From: an uncultured Prevotella sp.
Lineage (GTDB): Bacteria; Bacteroidota; Bacteroidia; Bacteroidales; Bacteroidaceae
Assembly (NCBI GenBank): GCA_946188165.1
Contig: CAMHTW010000005.1
Span: 1 to 64,000 of the forward strand
DNA: 64,000 bases
Direction: 5' to 3'
In this document: positions 1 through 9,112 of the stretch, one piece after another
Numbering within the stretch: position 1 is the stretch's first letter
Layout: each line of letters starts with the position of its first letter
The notes under the pieces: generated by a model
Databases searched by the model: none
Seen by the model: the letters and a program-made list of their open reading frames with translations, nothing else
Told to the model about the DNA's origin: nothing
Made by a program: the position numbers and the translations under genes

Positions 1-187
1 TTTTACCGCAGATTACGTTCTTTATTTACCGCAGATTACGCAGATTATACAGATTTTTTATCTATCGGTGCAGAGTGTAGGCGCAGCTATAATCTGTGAA
101 ATCTGCGTAATCTGCGGTTAATTATTAGGTGCAGAGTGTGGCGCAGCTATAATCTGTATAATCTGCGGAATCTGCGGTAAATTCAAT
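1..187. repeat. Inverted/tandem repeat cluster: ACCGCAGATTACGCAGATT (28-46) inverted at 100-118; two tandem ~61-bp units starting GGTGCAGAGTGTrGGCGCAGC
   Basis: 19-bp perfect inverted repeat read directly; units at ~67-127 and ~129-187 nearly identical. Confidence 0.9.
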
Positions 188-789
188 CAGTTTTCATTAG
201 GAATGTCGTCGCCGCCGCCGTTGTTACCTCCGCCGTTACCATTCCCCTCACCTGTAGGAGAGGGGTCGGGGGTGAGGCCGTTAGGGGTGAGGCCTCCACT
301 TGGTGCATTCGTGCTTCCACCCTTTGCTGCAGCAATCTGGTCGGCAGCCTTGTCAGTCCAGCTCAGACGACCATCCTTGTTCAGTTCTTCACGAGTATAG
401 TCACCAGTAGCCTGTGCCAGCAACTTCAGCGACTCCACAGCAGGACCTGTCTTGTCGGTCTTCTTCATCACACCGATGCTGGCCGAGATGGTCTTGTCTG
501 CGTCGGCATCGTAGAGTTTGGTACAACCATTGCCGATACAGCTTACCTTGAAGATGGCCAGGTTGTCAACCTTCACAGTGTTGCCCATCAGAGTCTGCTC
601 ACGGGTACATTTCACGAAGTCACGCAGGATACCTTCGATGGTGCCTTCTGAGAACGGCGTGTTGTGCTCCGCCATGTGGACGGCCATGTCGTGGATGTTC
701 AGCGTCTCCTTGTAGCTGACACGGGGATAGTACTTGCCGAAAGTAGGACTGTTCGGCACATTGTTCTGAGTCAAATACAGTTCAATCAT
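187..789 (-). CDS. HU-like (DNABII family) DNA-binding protein with a Gly/Asn-rich tail
   Basis: MIELYLTQNNVPNSPTFGKYYPRV... resembles the Bacteroidetes HU-related family; start moved from the longest ORF to MIELYL. Confidence 0.75.
   Translation of the reverse strand: MIELYLTQNNVPNSPTFGKYYPRVSYKETLNIHDMAVHMAEHNTPFSEGTIEGILRDFVKCTREQTLMGNTVKVDNLAIFKVSCIGNGCTKLYDADADKTISASIGVMKKTDKTGPAVESLKLLAQATGDYTREELNKDGRLSWTDKAADQIAAAKGGSTNAPSGGLTPNGLTPDPSPTGEGNGNGGGNNGGGDDIPNEN
244..290. repeat. GC-rich palindromic element P1, coding in frame (LTPDPSPTGEG)
   Basis: cccctcacctgtaggagaggggtcgggggtgag. Confidence 0.8.
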
Positions 790-1056
790 AATTGTTTTGT
801 TGTTTCTTTGTAAACTAAAATACTTTTCACATTTGTCGCCATTCAACATCGGCCTGCGCACTGCCGTCGTTTCCTTTTAACAATACAAAGGTACAATATT
901 TTAAGGCGTTTTACAAGTGTTTTCAAAGAGTCATGTCACTTGCAAAAACTCCTGATTTGTTAATGTCACTTATGGTAACATTTTTCATGCAAAAGACTTG
1001 TGTTTCTCATCTTTTTTTCGTACCTTTGTGTCTATAAAACCAATATTTATAGCACA

Positions 1057-1269
1057 ATGGATGAACTGAACCCTACTTATGGTCGTATGGAGCTGGCACA
1101 GCTCTACTTCCCGCATATCTGCGGACGTGCAGCGTGGCGAAAACTAAAAGACGTCATGATTGACGATCCTGCATTGAGCCCGTTGCTTACCACTGGTCGA
1201 CGCACATTCCTCCCTATCGAGGTAAGTCGCATATTCAAAGTCTGTGGCCGTCCCGCCTCACTGCGCTGA
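1057..1269 (+). CDS. DUF4248 family protein
   Basis: MELAQLYFPHICGRAAWRKLK motif; TACCTTTG promoter-like box upstream. Confidence 0.75.
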   Translation: MDELNPTYGRMELAQLYFPHICGRAAWRKLKDVMIDDPALSPLLTTGRRTFLPIEVSRIFKVCGRPASLR

Positions 1270-1303
1270 GACCGCTTGCTGTCAACAAGTGGTACTTATC
1301 CGT

Positions 1304-1362
1304 AAATAAGCGTGGAGTATTAAAAAATAAGCGTGCTTTATTTTGCAATAAGGCACGCTTAT
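1304..1362. repeat. Hairpin AATAAGCGTGC...GCACGCTTATT plus a direct AATAAGCGTG copy upstream
   Basis: Inverted arms read directly; possible terminator. Confidence 0.6.
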
Positions 1363-1389
1363 TTAATGGGTGAAAAATTAGATATCAAT

Positions 1390-1495
1390 TAGAGTGTTTC
1401 GATCTCGTCTCGGTTCAGCCCTGTAATTTTGCAAATCTCATTAATATCGTAGCCATGTTGCTTCATGCGACTGGCGGTCTCTAACAGGCTCTCTC
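1390..1495 (-). pseudogene. C-terminal remnant resembling an Rpn-type PD-(D/E)XK transposase/nuclease
   Basis: Minus-strand frame reads ESLLETASRMKQHGYDINEICKITGLNRDEIETL* with no upstream body. Confidence 0.45.
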
Positions 1496-1777
1496 ATATA
1501 TCAGTTTCTTATCTTGATCAATACTTTCTCTTACTCTCGGACGTAATGTCTTTTCTGGTACGATGTCAACGGGGCGGTCGAGAATCTTCTCTAGATCGCA
1601 AATCATGGCAGCGTGTTTCAGCAAACTCACACCATCCTCATCGAACTGCACGAGGATGTCAACGTCGCTGATGGGAGTCTCCTCGCCACGAGCAAAAGAG
1701 CCGAAGAGCCATGCCTTCACGACGGGCTGCGTCTTGAAGTAATCAGCAATAACTTGGTTCATTGTTTGCGTGCTCAT
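1481..1777 (-). CDS. MNT-type nucleotidyltransferase domain protein
   Basis: GSFARGEETPISDVDILVQF nucleotidyltransferase signature. Confidence 0.85.
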   Translation of the reverse strand: MSTQTMNQVIADYFKTQPVVKAWLFGSFARGEETPISDVDILVQFDEDGVSLLKHAAMICDLEKILDRPVDIVPEKTLRPRVRESIDQDKKLIYERAC

Positions 1778-1863
1778 AAGCGGAATCATTTTGTTTTCTG
1801 CTGCAAAGATAGCAATAATTTCTTATAATAATCGAAAAAACAATTTTTTTTTAATGATTAATG

Positions 1864-1976
1864 ACACAGATAACAGATGTAACAGTAGAAAATGATAATC
1901 TCTTCGCGTACCGCATATGCGCGCACGGTACGCGAGGCTTCTTAGAAAACATCTGTTCCATCTGTGTCATCTGTGT
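1864..1976. repeat. Nested inverted repeat: ACACAGATAACAGATG arms around a CGCGTACCG/CGGTACGCG hairpin, overlapping the vapE 3' end
   Basis: Inner 9-bp stem perfect (1905-1913/1926-1934); outer arms imperfect. Confidence 0.85.
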
Positions 1977-3342
1977 TTGTCTGACTCTGTTTCATTGCAT
2001 CGTAGGCCAGCGCTACGGCACGCTGCTTGCGCTCCTCAGGCGGAATGCGCACCACATAGTAGCCGCGATTGTGATTGATGGTGGCTGCCTTAAACCCCAG
2101 ATGCGTAAAGGCACGGCCCAAGGCGACGGTAGTGAGATGCATGCCTGGCGAACTCAACAGTTGCTTGGCAACCGCCGTTCGCATAAACTCACCTGTCTCG
2201 GCACCACGGGGCTGACGGAAGTACTCTGCCACCAGGTCCTCTTCGTCATTCGATGTAGTATACGCCTCATTATGCTGTTGCAGCCGTTCTATCTCGGACC
2301 TGTCGAACCAGTACTGGAAGCCCTGCTGGTACAGCGTGTAGGCTTGCGCGTAGATGCCGTCGTAGTCGAAGGGCGACGTCAGGGGCGACTCGATGCTTTT
2401 CACCTCGAAGGGCAGCCAGCGGCGCGTGCCCGTCGTGTCCGACAGGAACTGCACGTTGTTGCCCGTGCCGCAGAACGACGCCAGGTGCGGCAGCGACTCG
2501 TGGTAGCGGCCGTAGGCCTTGCGCTCGTTGATGGACGGCATGGTCATCGTACCCTTCATCTTGTTCAGCTCCTTGGGCAGCATCGAGTCCAGCTCCTCCC
2601 AGCACATCAGACCGTATTGCGCCAGCACCAGCCGGTCGTCCTTCGTCAGCATGGCGGAGTCGGTCTTCGTGTAGAAGTAGTCGCGCAGCTGGGGCGGCAG
2701 CAGGTTGGCGAACCATGTCGTCTTGTACGTGCCCTGCTCGCCTATCAGGATGAGCATCACGTTGTTCACTACCTTCGCATCGACCCACGACGCCACCATA
2801 CCCACCAGCCATTTCTTCAGGTACTGGTAGAACAGGATCTGCTCGTCAGCGTCGCCCTTGACGATCACCGTCAGCGAGAGTCTAAGGATATGGTCGCCCT
2901 GTTTGGGCGTCCATGGTGACAAATGCTCCAGATAGTCGCGGAACGGATGATACTTCGGCACATAGTCCGACTCGACGACATTCAAGAGGTGCTGCTTGAT
3001 GACGGCCTTCTCCTGACACAGCTCCATCCAGAGCGTGTTGATGTCGCGGTCGGTGAGGTTCGTGTAGCCGTCCGTAGCACACTCGTCGCCGCCGAAGATG
3101 GTCAGCAGGCCTCGCTCGTCGGCCCTGATGACGGGACCCTTCGACAGCCAGTGAATCTCCGGACGCCCTCTGACCTCATTATACCGCAGCCACACGCGAC
3201 TGTCCAGCATCGCCTTAATCTCCTCTGGCGTGGCATACGTCTCCTGCCACGACTTCTTGTGGGCCCCATTCTGGGCCCCTCCCTGGGACCCACCCCGGCC
3301 CTCCCTGCTCAGGGAGGGGGTATTATTATTCTTTTTCATATA
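1942..3342 (-). CDS. VapE/VirE-family P-loop ATPase
   Basis: Walker A GEQGTYKTTW, VapE-like EELDSM and TGTRRWLPFEV segments. Confidence 0.85.
   Translation of the reverse strand, partial: YMKKNNNTPSLSREGRGGSQGGAQNGAHKKSWQETYATPEEIKAMLDSRVWLRYNEVRGRPEIHWLSKGPVIRADERGLLTIFGGDECATDGYTNLTDRDINTLWMELCQEKAVIKQHLLNVVESDYVPKYHPFRDYLEHLSPWTPKQGDHILRLSLTVIVKGDADEQILFYQYLKKWLVGMVASWVDAKVVNNVMLILIGEQGTYKTTWFANLLPPQLRDYFYTKTDSAMLTKDDRLVLAQYGLMCWEELDSMLPKELNKMKGTMTMPSINERKAYGRYHESLPHLASFCGTGNNVQFLSDTTGTRRWLPFEVKSIESPLTSPFDYDGIYAQAYTLYQQGFQYWFDRSEIERLQQHNEAYTTSNDEEDLVAEYFRQPRGAETGEFMRTAVAKQLLSSPGMHLTTVALGRAFTHLGFKAATINHNRGYYVVRIPPEERKQRAVALAYDAMKQSQTNTDDTDGTDVF
3268..3321. repeat. GC-rich palindromic element P2, encoding the VapE N-terminus (TPSLSREGRGGSQGG)
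   Basis: ccctccctgctcagggaggg and flanks. Confidence 0.8.
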
Positions 3343-3444
3343 CCAAAATTTGCTTTTGGCTGCAAAGGTACGAAAAACCAAAAACAATTACCCCCAATAT
3401 GGTGGGTACATATTGGGGGTATATTGGTTGTAGAAAAAGTTCCT

Positions 3445-3852
3445 TTAAATGCAGATACTCTGGAGTTCAGATGCTATGTTAGATATCTCGTTCATTATCA
3501 TGCGTTCCCTTTCCTTGGAAGGCTTCTTGGTGCCATTAATATATTGCGCCATCAAGCTTTGACTGATACCTAACCGTCGCCCAACGGCAGCAGCATTAAG
3601 TTCCGGATGGGATAGGAACACTAAAGAAACACCCGTCGGCTCGGGATTATCGTATTCAAAACTCTCAAAAGAGACATCTTCATCAAGTTTATACCAGTGT
3701 ATTCCCTCGTCGTCCATTTCATAGTCTTCGCGTTGTTCGGGCGTAGCGTGTTGCAGCCGTCTGTAATAAAGCAACGACTGCCACAATGTGCGTCCGTCAT
3801 CAGTCAGACCATAAATGCGGTTGTTGTCGAACCAAATCTTAGAAATCTTCAT
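3445..3852 (-). CDS. DUF2442 domain protein with C-terminal HTH
   Basis: IWFDNNRIYGLTDDGRTLWQSLLYYRRL plus NAAAVGRRLGISQSLMAQYINGTKKPS. Confidence 0.75.
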   Translation of the reverse strand: MKISKIWFDNNRIYGLTDDGRTLWQSLLYYRRLQHATPEQREDYEMDDEGIHWYKLDEDVSFESFEYDNPEPTGVSLVFLSHPELNAAAVGRRLGISQSLMAQYINGTKKPSKERERMIMNEISNIASELQSICI

Positions 3853-3948
3853 CTTTCACACTGTATCTCTGGCATAATTGTTTTTTGAATTACGTTGCAA
3901 AGATAGGTAATTTTTTCATTACCTCCAAACTTTTTTACTGAAAAACTA

Positions 3949-4449
3949 TCAACGGAATAGTTTTTTTATTTCATCTTGGAATTCCAATGACTTCTTTTGA
4001 TTAAGTGCTTCATAATAATCACGGTACATATTCTTCCTGTTCCACAACGTCTCAAACACCTTCCACTTCTCCTTGATACCTAATCGCTCGGCCATCGCAT
4101 CAGCCAACAGTGCCGCCTGCGTCCGCGAGAGCAGGGGCTGGTAGTTGTCATCAATCCACCCTGCTGCCTGCACCTTCTGCCAGAGCGCTATGGCTGCTTC
4201 GGTAGCGAGAACTTCGGACAAGATACCCGATTCTTTCTCCCTCCCTACACAGGGAGGGTCGGGGTGGGTCTCCGGGTCCAGGTGGGTCTTCTCCGTTCCA
4301 CCGAATACCTGGGTATCGATATGGTTAACATACTGTGCCCCTGGGGCGACGAATACTACATTTTCTATTTTGCCGATGCCTGCCTGATGAACTTGTTCAA
4401 GCAGGCGATTTAGTAAGCCGAGGGCTTCCTCCTCGTTGTTAATGTTCAT
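3949..4449 (-). CDS. Hypothetical protein of accessory island
   Basis: ORF from MNINNEEE; longer ORF start would run through the leader hairpin. Confidence 0.55.
   Translation of the reverse strand: MNINNEEEALGLLNRLLEQVHQAGIGKIENVVFVAPGAQYVNHIDTQVFGGTEKTHLDPETHPDPPCVGREKESGILSEVLATEAAIALWQKVQAAGWIDDNYQPLLSRTQAALLADAMAERLGIKEKWKVFETLWNRKNMYRDYYEALNQKKSLEFQDEIKKLFR
4239..4272. repeat. GC-rich palindromic element P3, coding in frame (THPDPPCVGREK)
   Basis: ctccctacacagggagggtcggggtgggtc. Confidence 0.8.
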
Positions 4450-4526
4450 TTCTTCGTTTTCTAATAAAAAAATTATAAAGTGGTGGAAAACGGAGACGTG
4501 GGGAATCGGGTAAGTAATACAACAAT

Positions 4527-4656
4527 GTCTCTCGGGTTTAGCTACGACCCATGAACGATTTGCTGATACTGCCAATGCCCACGCCTCCGTATGGGGGACG
4601 TGAGCAGGCAGCCGTATTGCTTCGTTCATGTCTTTTGAGTAGCTAATTCGAGAGAC
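4527..4656 (-). ncRNA. Large imperfect hairpin (structured leader RNA or palindromic repeat), unnamed
   Basis: GTCTCTCG/CGAGAGAC, TAGCTAC/GTAGCTA, CATGAACGA/TCGTTCATG and terminal CACGCCTCC..GGGGGACGTG stems nest in order. Confidence 0.7.
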
Positions 4657-4780
4657 TAACAAAAAGCTGCGGTTGCTTCGTCTTCTTATATGTCTTCGGG
4701 TGCAAAATTACTTGAATTTTATCACACTCCCAAACTTTTCGTGATTTATTTTATGGACTCATACCAATTTCAGGAATTAC

Positions 4781-5656
4781 TTATTCAGACAGTTCGTCTA
4801 TTTCCTGCTTCAGTTCCTGGATGGAGCGGATGACAAGGGGCACCATCTCAAGATAGTTCACGGATAGATAGCCGTCCTGCCCCTCCAGTACCAGGTCAGG
4901 ATAGACCTTCTGTAGTTCGTGGGCATCCACACCGAAATGGCGACGGGAGGTCTTCTCTTGTTCTTCCTTCTTCAGGAACTCCAGTTCTCTTCTGAGTTTC
5001 TCGGCCTTTTCTGGATCGACATTCTCGGATACCTCTTCTAATTGCCGCTCCTTCAGATTGTATTCCACAATATTCATGTTCAGCAGGTTTTCCAATGTTG
5101 TTGTTCCGCTTCTCTTGCTTTGGCTCAAGGAAACGATGTTGTCGCAGAGTCTGCGATCCGCAATCGTATACTGACTGTGAACTATGAGACTGTCTGAAAC
5201 ATGCACGTTCCCAACAAAATAGCCAGCGTATGCACCTCCTAAACTATGCGGAAAAGTATAGCAATAATCACAATCAACGGCATAGATACCCGCACCGCCG
5301 GAAGATGTAGAGGGGTCAATCATGCCGCAAAGACCATAATTCCTGCCATGATTTGCATTCGATTCCACAATACCAAGTACACCAAAATTACTGTCTTGGG
5401 AATAATTAGGATTAAGCCAAAAGCCTCCAAACACTCCAATGTTTTTTCCATTAAGCGCATAAGGAGCACTACCGGTTCCGATACATGTATCTTCACCTTC
5501 TATGAAAAACCAATCATTGTTAACCATTAGTAAAGGTACAAAGGCTCCCGTTTCGGGACCAATAAAGAACTTTTTGTTCCAGTTCATAGTTAATTGGGCA
5601 TTGACAGAAATACTTATGAACAACAACAGACTGGATATATAAATAAACTTCTTCAT
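4781..5656 (-). CDS. Secreted protein with C-terminal S74/tail-fibre chaperone-like domain
   Basis: Signal peptide; RRHFGVDAHELQKVYPDLVLEGQDGYLSVNYLEMVPLVIRSIQELKQEI. Confidence 0.8.
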   Translation of the reverse strand: MKKFIYISSLLLFISISVNAQLTMNWNKKFFIGPETGAFVPLLMVNNDWFFIEGEDTCIGTGSAPYALNGKNIGVFGGFWLNPNYSQDSNFGVLGIVESNANHGRNYGLCGMIDPSTSSGGAGIYAVDCDYCYTFPHSLGGAYAGYFVGNVHVSDSLIVHSQYTIADRRLCDNIVSLSQSKRSGTTTLENLLNMNIVEYNLKERQLEEVSENVDPEKAEKLRRELEFLKKEEQEKTSRRHFGVDAHELQKVYPDLVLEGQDGYLSVNYLEMVPLVIRSIQELKQEIDELSE

Positions 5657-5676
5657 GATTCTTGTCTTATAGTGTT

Positions 5677-6429
5677 TTATCGTGATTCAACGAATTTCTT
5701 CTTTCCTTGTTGAATGTATATGCCCTTTGCAGGCTTTGAGGTTAGTTTGCGGCCTTGCAGATCGTAAATCTCTGAGGATGTCTCTGTTGGTGAAGAGGTT
5801 ATACTCGGAATATCAATCGAATCATAACCTCCCCAGCGGGGTAGACCAGTGTCTGGATATGAATATTTGAAATTTCCACTTTCGAAAATTTCATTTGCAC
5901 ATTCAATCGTGCCTATTTCACTATCCATAGTGAGGCGCAGAATATATGAAACAGTGTTGTCCCATGGCCATTCAAATATCCTATCAATTATAAGATTATA
6001 TTTTTCTATATACGAAGTCAGCAAGTCTATGTCCGCTGCTTTATATAATGTTACCAGTATTCGAGGGTAAAATATTATTTCAGTACTATCGCCCTCTTTA
6101 AAAAGGCCAGGAGTCACTATGACAGACTTTGCGTCTTCTTCCCAGAAATTCAGTGAAGTCAGTTTCTCGTAATCTTTCCGAGAAATATAAACCGAGAAGA
6201 GATCTTGCTCAGAAGCTTTGAACAGAGGTTGGACATTTGCAAGAATCCTCTTGGTTATTTCCTGCCAATTATCAGAATCTGTTAAAACATTGACAAGAAA
6301 TCTGTCTTCATTGAGGGTTATATTAATTTTTTTAGCATAACTGTCATAATAATAAGTTTGTGCTGTCGCATGTGTTGAACACATGATGAAAAGCAATAAC
6401 GATAAAAACAATTCTTTTTTCATAATCAT
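5677..6429 (-). CDS. Secreted protein with T9SS-type C-terminal segment
   Basis: Signal peptide; SSEIYDLQGRKLTSKPAKGIYIQQGKKKFVESR. Confidence 0.7.
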   Translation of the reverse strand: MIMKKELFLSLLLFIMCSTHATAQTYYYDSYAKKINITLNEDRFLVNVLTDSDNWQEITKRILANVQPLFKASEQDLFSVYISRKDYEKLTSLNFWEEDAKSVIVTPGLFKEGDSTEIIFYPRILVTLYKAADIDLLTSYIEKYNLIIDRIFEWPWDNTVSYILRLTMDSEIGTIECANEIFESGNFKYSYPDTGLPRWGGYDSIDIPSITSSPTETSSEIYDLQGRKLTSKPAKGIYIQQGKKKFVESR

Positions 6430-6481
6430 AGTAATTTAATAGATGATAAATTATAGCTTAGCTACTTAAAAATATTCTCCG

Positions 6482-7774
6482 TCACTCTTCTATTGTTAGT
6501 GTTGTGCCTAACGGCACTGTAGTCGAATTCTTAATTTTAACATATCGTCCCTGTAACATAATATTACCTTGACCAAGAACCACACTTCCGTATGGTTTAT
6601 CGTTGGTTACATTCTTTCCGATATATATTTTTTCTCCGGAAATGACCCTTGATCCTGTGATAGTATCATTTTGGATATATACATTTTCTGGAGTATAATA
6701 AACTGATTTATATGCGTCAACAAGGCCGTATCCATATTCGTTATTCCATGTTCCATAAGGCTTTATTTCAAAATTATAATTATTGCTGGTAATTCTTTTT
6801 GCATTTCTGCAAATAATATCATGAACTTGACTTACTGTCAATTCTGAATTACGTTGCAGGATTAATGCCGCGACTCCGGCAACATGAGGACAAGCCATGG
6901 ATGTACCACTTTTAGAGGCTGTTGTGTCATTAGGGATTGTTGAAATAATGCCAACTCCAGGGGCGACTAAATCAAGCTGTTCTCCATAGTTTGAATTCGG
7001 CCATCTTTTTCCATCATTTTTGATTGCGCCTACTGTAAGAATCATGTCATTGCAATTTGCAGGATATGACACATAGCTATTACCTTCATTCCCTGCAGCA
7101 AAGACAATAACACATCCTTTTCCATGACGCCCATTTGTGAGTGCATATTGTATGGCTGTATCTAAATTATTATTGATAACAGCACCCCAGGAACATGAAA
7201 TAACGTCAACGCCATGGTCGCAAGCCCATCTGATACCTTTTGCCAATTTCCAAGAGTTGATCTCATCCAGAGTCAATGAATTACTTATCGAAACGATTTT
7301 TGCATTAGGTGCAACCCCCGCAATATGAATGCCATTGTCCTTCACAGCTGCTGCAATCCCAGCACAATGTGTACCATGGGCATAATTATCATCAAAATAG
7401 TTGATGCAGCTAGGCTGTCCTGTTCTTGTATCATAACTGATACTATCAATATTAGCTGACAAATCTATATGATTCATATCTACGCCAGTATCAATAATTG
7501 CAATTTTTATATTTTTCCCTGTGAAATAATTCCATCTATTAGAATTCCATATAGGGCTCATATTAATGTCTTTTCCTGGATAAAGACTATTATAAAGTCC
7601 CCATTGCTGATAAAATAATGGGTCCGATGGGACAGAACGTGTTAAGTTGTTAACGCACAAGTCAGATTCTGATGCTATAACTTTTCCACAATAGTTAAAA
7701 TCCTTTTGCGCTATCGTATGTATTGAACATGAGATGATAAACAATATCATCAAATAATATTTCTTGCTCATCAT
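6482..7774 (-). CDS. S8 family serine peptidase (subtilase)
   Basis: AIIDTGVD, HGTHCAGIAAA, GTSMACPHVAGVAAL catalytic motifs. Confidence 0.95.
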   Translation of the reverse strand: MMSKKYYLMILFIISCSIHTIAQKDFNYCGKVIASESDLCVNNLTRSVPSDPLFYQQWGLYNSLYPGKDINMSPIWNSNRWNYFTGKNIKIAIIDTGVDMNHIDLSANIDSISYDTRTGQPSCINYFDDNYAHGTHCAGIAAAVKDNGIHIAGVAPNAKIVSISNSLTLDEINSWKLAKGIRWACDHGVDVISCSWGAVINNNLDTAIQYALTNGRHGKGCVIVFAAGNEGNSYVSYPANCNDMILTVGAIKNDGKRWPNSNYGEQLDLVAPGVGIISTIPNDTTASKSGTSMACPHVAGVAALILQRNSELTVSQVHDIICRNAKRITSNNYNFEIKPYGTWNNEYGYGLVDAYKSVYYTPENVYIQNDTITGSRVISGEKIYIGKNVTNDKPYGSVVLGQGNIMLQGRYVKIKNSTTVPLGTTLTIEE

Positions 7775-8937
7775 TGTATCACCATTTTCTTTGTATCAAT
7801 TTCCTGACCGTTGACAATCAGAGAATAGAGGAACATACCCTCACCAAGTTCATATCCGCCTATGGAAACGCTTTCCATTCCCGCAGAAATGGAAAACTTC
7901 TTTAAGAGCTTACCTGTCATATTGAAAATACAGATAGAAGCATCCTTTACATCTTCTGCAAGTTTAAACCTTATAATGGTTTGTTCCTTGAACGGATTGG
8001 GAGTATTCTGATAGAGAATATTCCCATTGCTTGTTACAGATGAATCAATTTTTGTTGAGGCTCTACGTGCATTTGACTTCGATTTGACTTCGTCCAGTTC
8101 CTGTTTCAAGACTTGGATGGAACGAATGAGAAGAGGCACCAACTCGGAATAGTTCACTGAAAGATAACCATCCTGACCCTCCATCACCAAATCGGGATAA
8201 AGCTTTTGCAATTCTTCAGCATCCACTCCAAAGTGGCGTCTGGAAGCCATCTTTTCCTCTTGATTTTTCAGGTATTCATAGGACTTTCTTACTCTCTCTG
8301 CCTTCTCAGGCGCAATGTCTGTTGGCATTTCACCTAACCTGCTTTTCAGGTTGTACTCCACGACATTCAAGTTGAGCACGTTTTCCAGAGTTGCTTTCCC
8401 GCTATTGTCCCTCTCACCCAGCGATGTGAGGTTGTCACTGAATCTGGTATCAGAAAATGTAAAATAATTAGGAGCAGTCAAAGTTCCAGTTACGCACACA
8501 GGTCCATCAAAATAGCCGGCATACAAACCTTGAATATTGGTCGGATATGAATCATAATACGAGGAATTGGCACCATAAACCCCTGCACCATTACAAGTAT
8601 TAGTATAGCCGAGTCCAAGCATGCCGCTAACACCATAGTTCCTGCCATGAGAATTATTCTGCAAAGTAATAATTCCTAATACGCCATAGTTCGTGCCTGT
8701 TGTAGTAATTGTATCAGACACCGCTCCAACAACGCCAATATTGTGAGTGTTTAAAACTTTGGGGGAACTGTATATTCCAACACTGGCATTTCCTACATTA
8801 TTAGACCCAACATTCAAATAGCTATTGCTACTTGGTTGGGTTCCGATACCAACATTTCCACTGGCGCTCACCCGTAACTGTGCACTTGCAGAGATTGCTA
8901 TGAGCAAATATAATGATAATAATATGTTCCTTCTCAT
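7771..8937 (-). CDS. S74/tail-fibre chaperone-like protein with T9SS C-terminal sorting domain
   Basis: RRHFGVDAEELQKLYPDLVMEGQDGYLSVNY; NTPNPFKEQTIIRF...; overlaps the subtilase start. Confidence 0.85.
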   Translation of the reverse strand: MRRNILLSLYLLIAISASAQLRVSASGNVGIGTQPSSNSYLNVGSNNVGNASVGIYSSPKVLNTHNIGVVGAVSDTITTTGTNYGVLGIITLQNNSHGRNYGVSGMLGLGYTNTCNGAGVYGANSSYYDSYPTNIQGLYAGYFDGPVCVTGTLTAPNYFTFSDTRFSDNLTSLGERDNSGKATLENVLNLNVVEYNLKSRLGEMPTDIAPEKAERVRKSYEYLKNQEEKMASRRHFGVDAEELQKLYPDLVMEGQDGYLSVNYSELVPLLIRSIQVLKQELDEVKSKSNARRASTKIDSSVTSNGNILYQNTPNPFKEQTIIRFKLAEDVKDASICIFNMTGKLLKKFSISAGMESVSIGGYELGEGMFLYSLIVNGQEIDTKKMVIQ

Positions 8938-8973
8938 AATAAATACTATTTTGTATCTCTATAATTATAAGGT

Positions 8974-9112
8974 AATGTGCTCACACGGGGACAGATCTGT
9001 AAGTAGGCCCTCTATATGAATGCAAAAATAGTGAATAATAATGGTTTCTCCAAATAAATACAAGAAATTATAATAATAACCGATAAATTTACAGACTAAT
9101 CCATCCCGTAAA
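8974..9112. repeat. Copy A of a ~140-bp duplicated segment (upstream region plus 3' end of the DUF3244 gene)
   Basis: Near-identical to 29033-29171. Confidence 0.9.

Noticed and set aside
1861-2919. 352-aa plus-strand ORF antisense to VapE
   Set aside because: Low-complexity His/Arg/Val/Leu-rich translation mirroring the well-supported VapE gene.
4527-4656. Hairpin considered as an integron attC site or tRNA
   Set aside because: No RYYYAAC/GTTRRRY boxes in the right places, no integrase seen, and no tRNA cloverleaf.
4450-4662. N-terminal extension of the 3949 ORF
   Set aside because: Runs through the hairpin; an internal MNINNEEE start is more plausible, though chance openness cannot be excluded.
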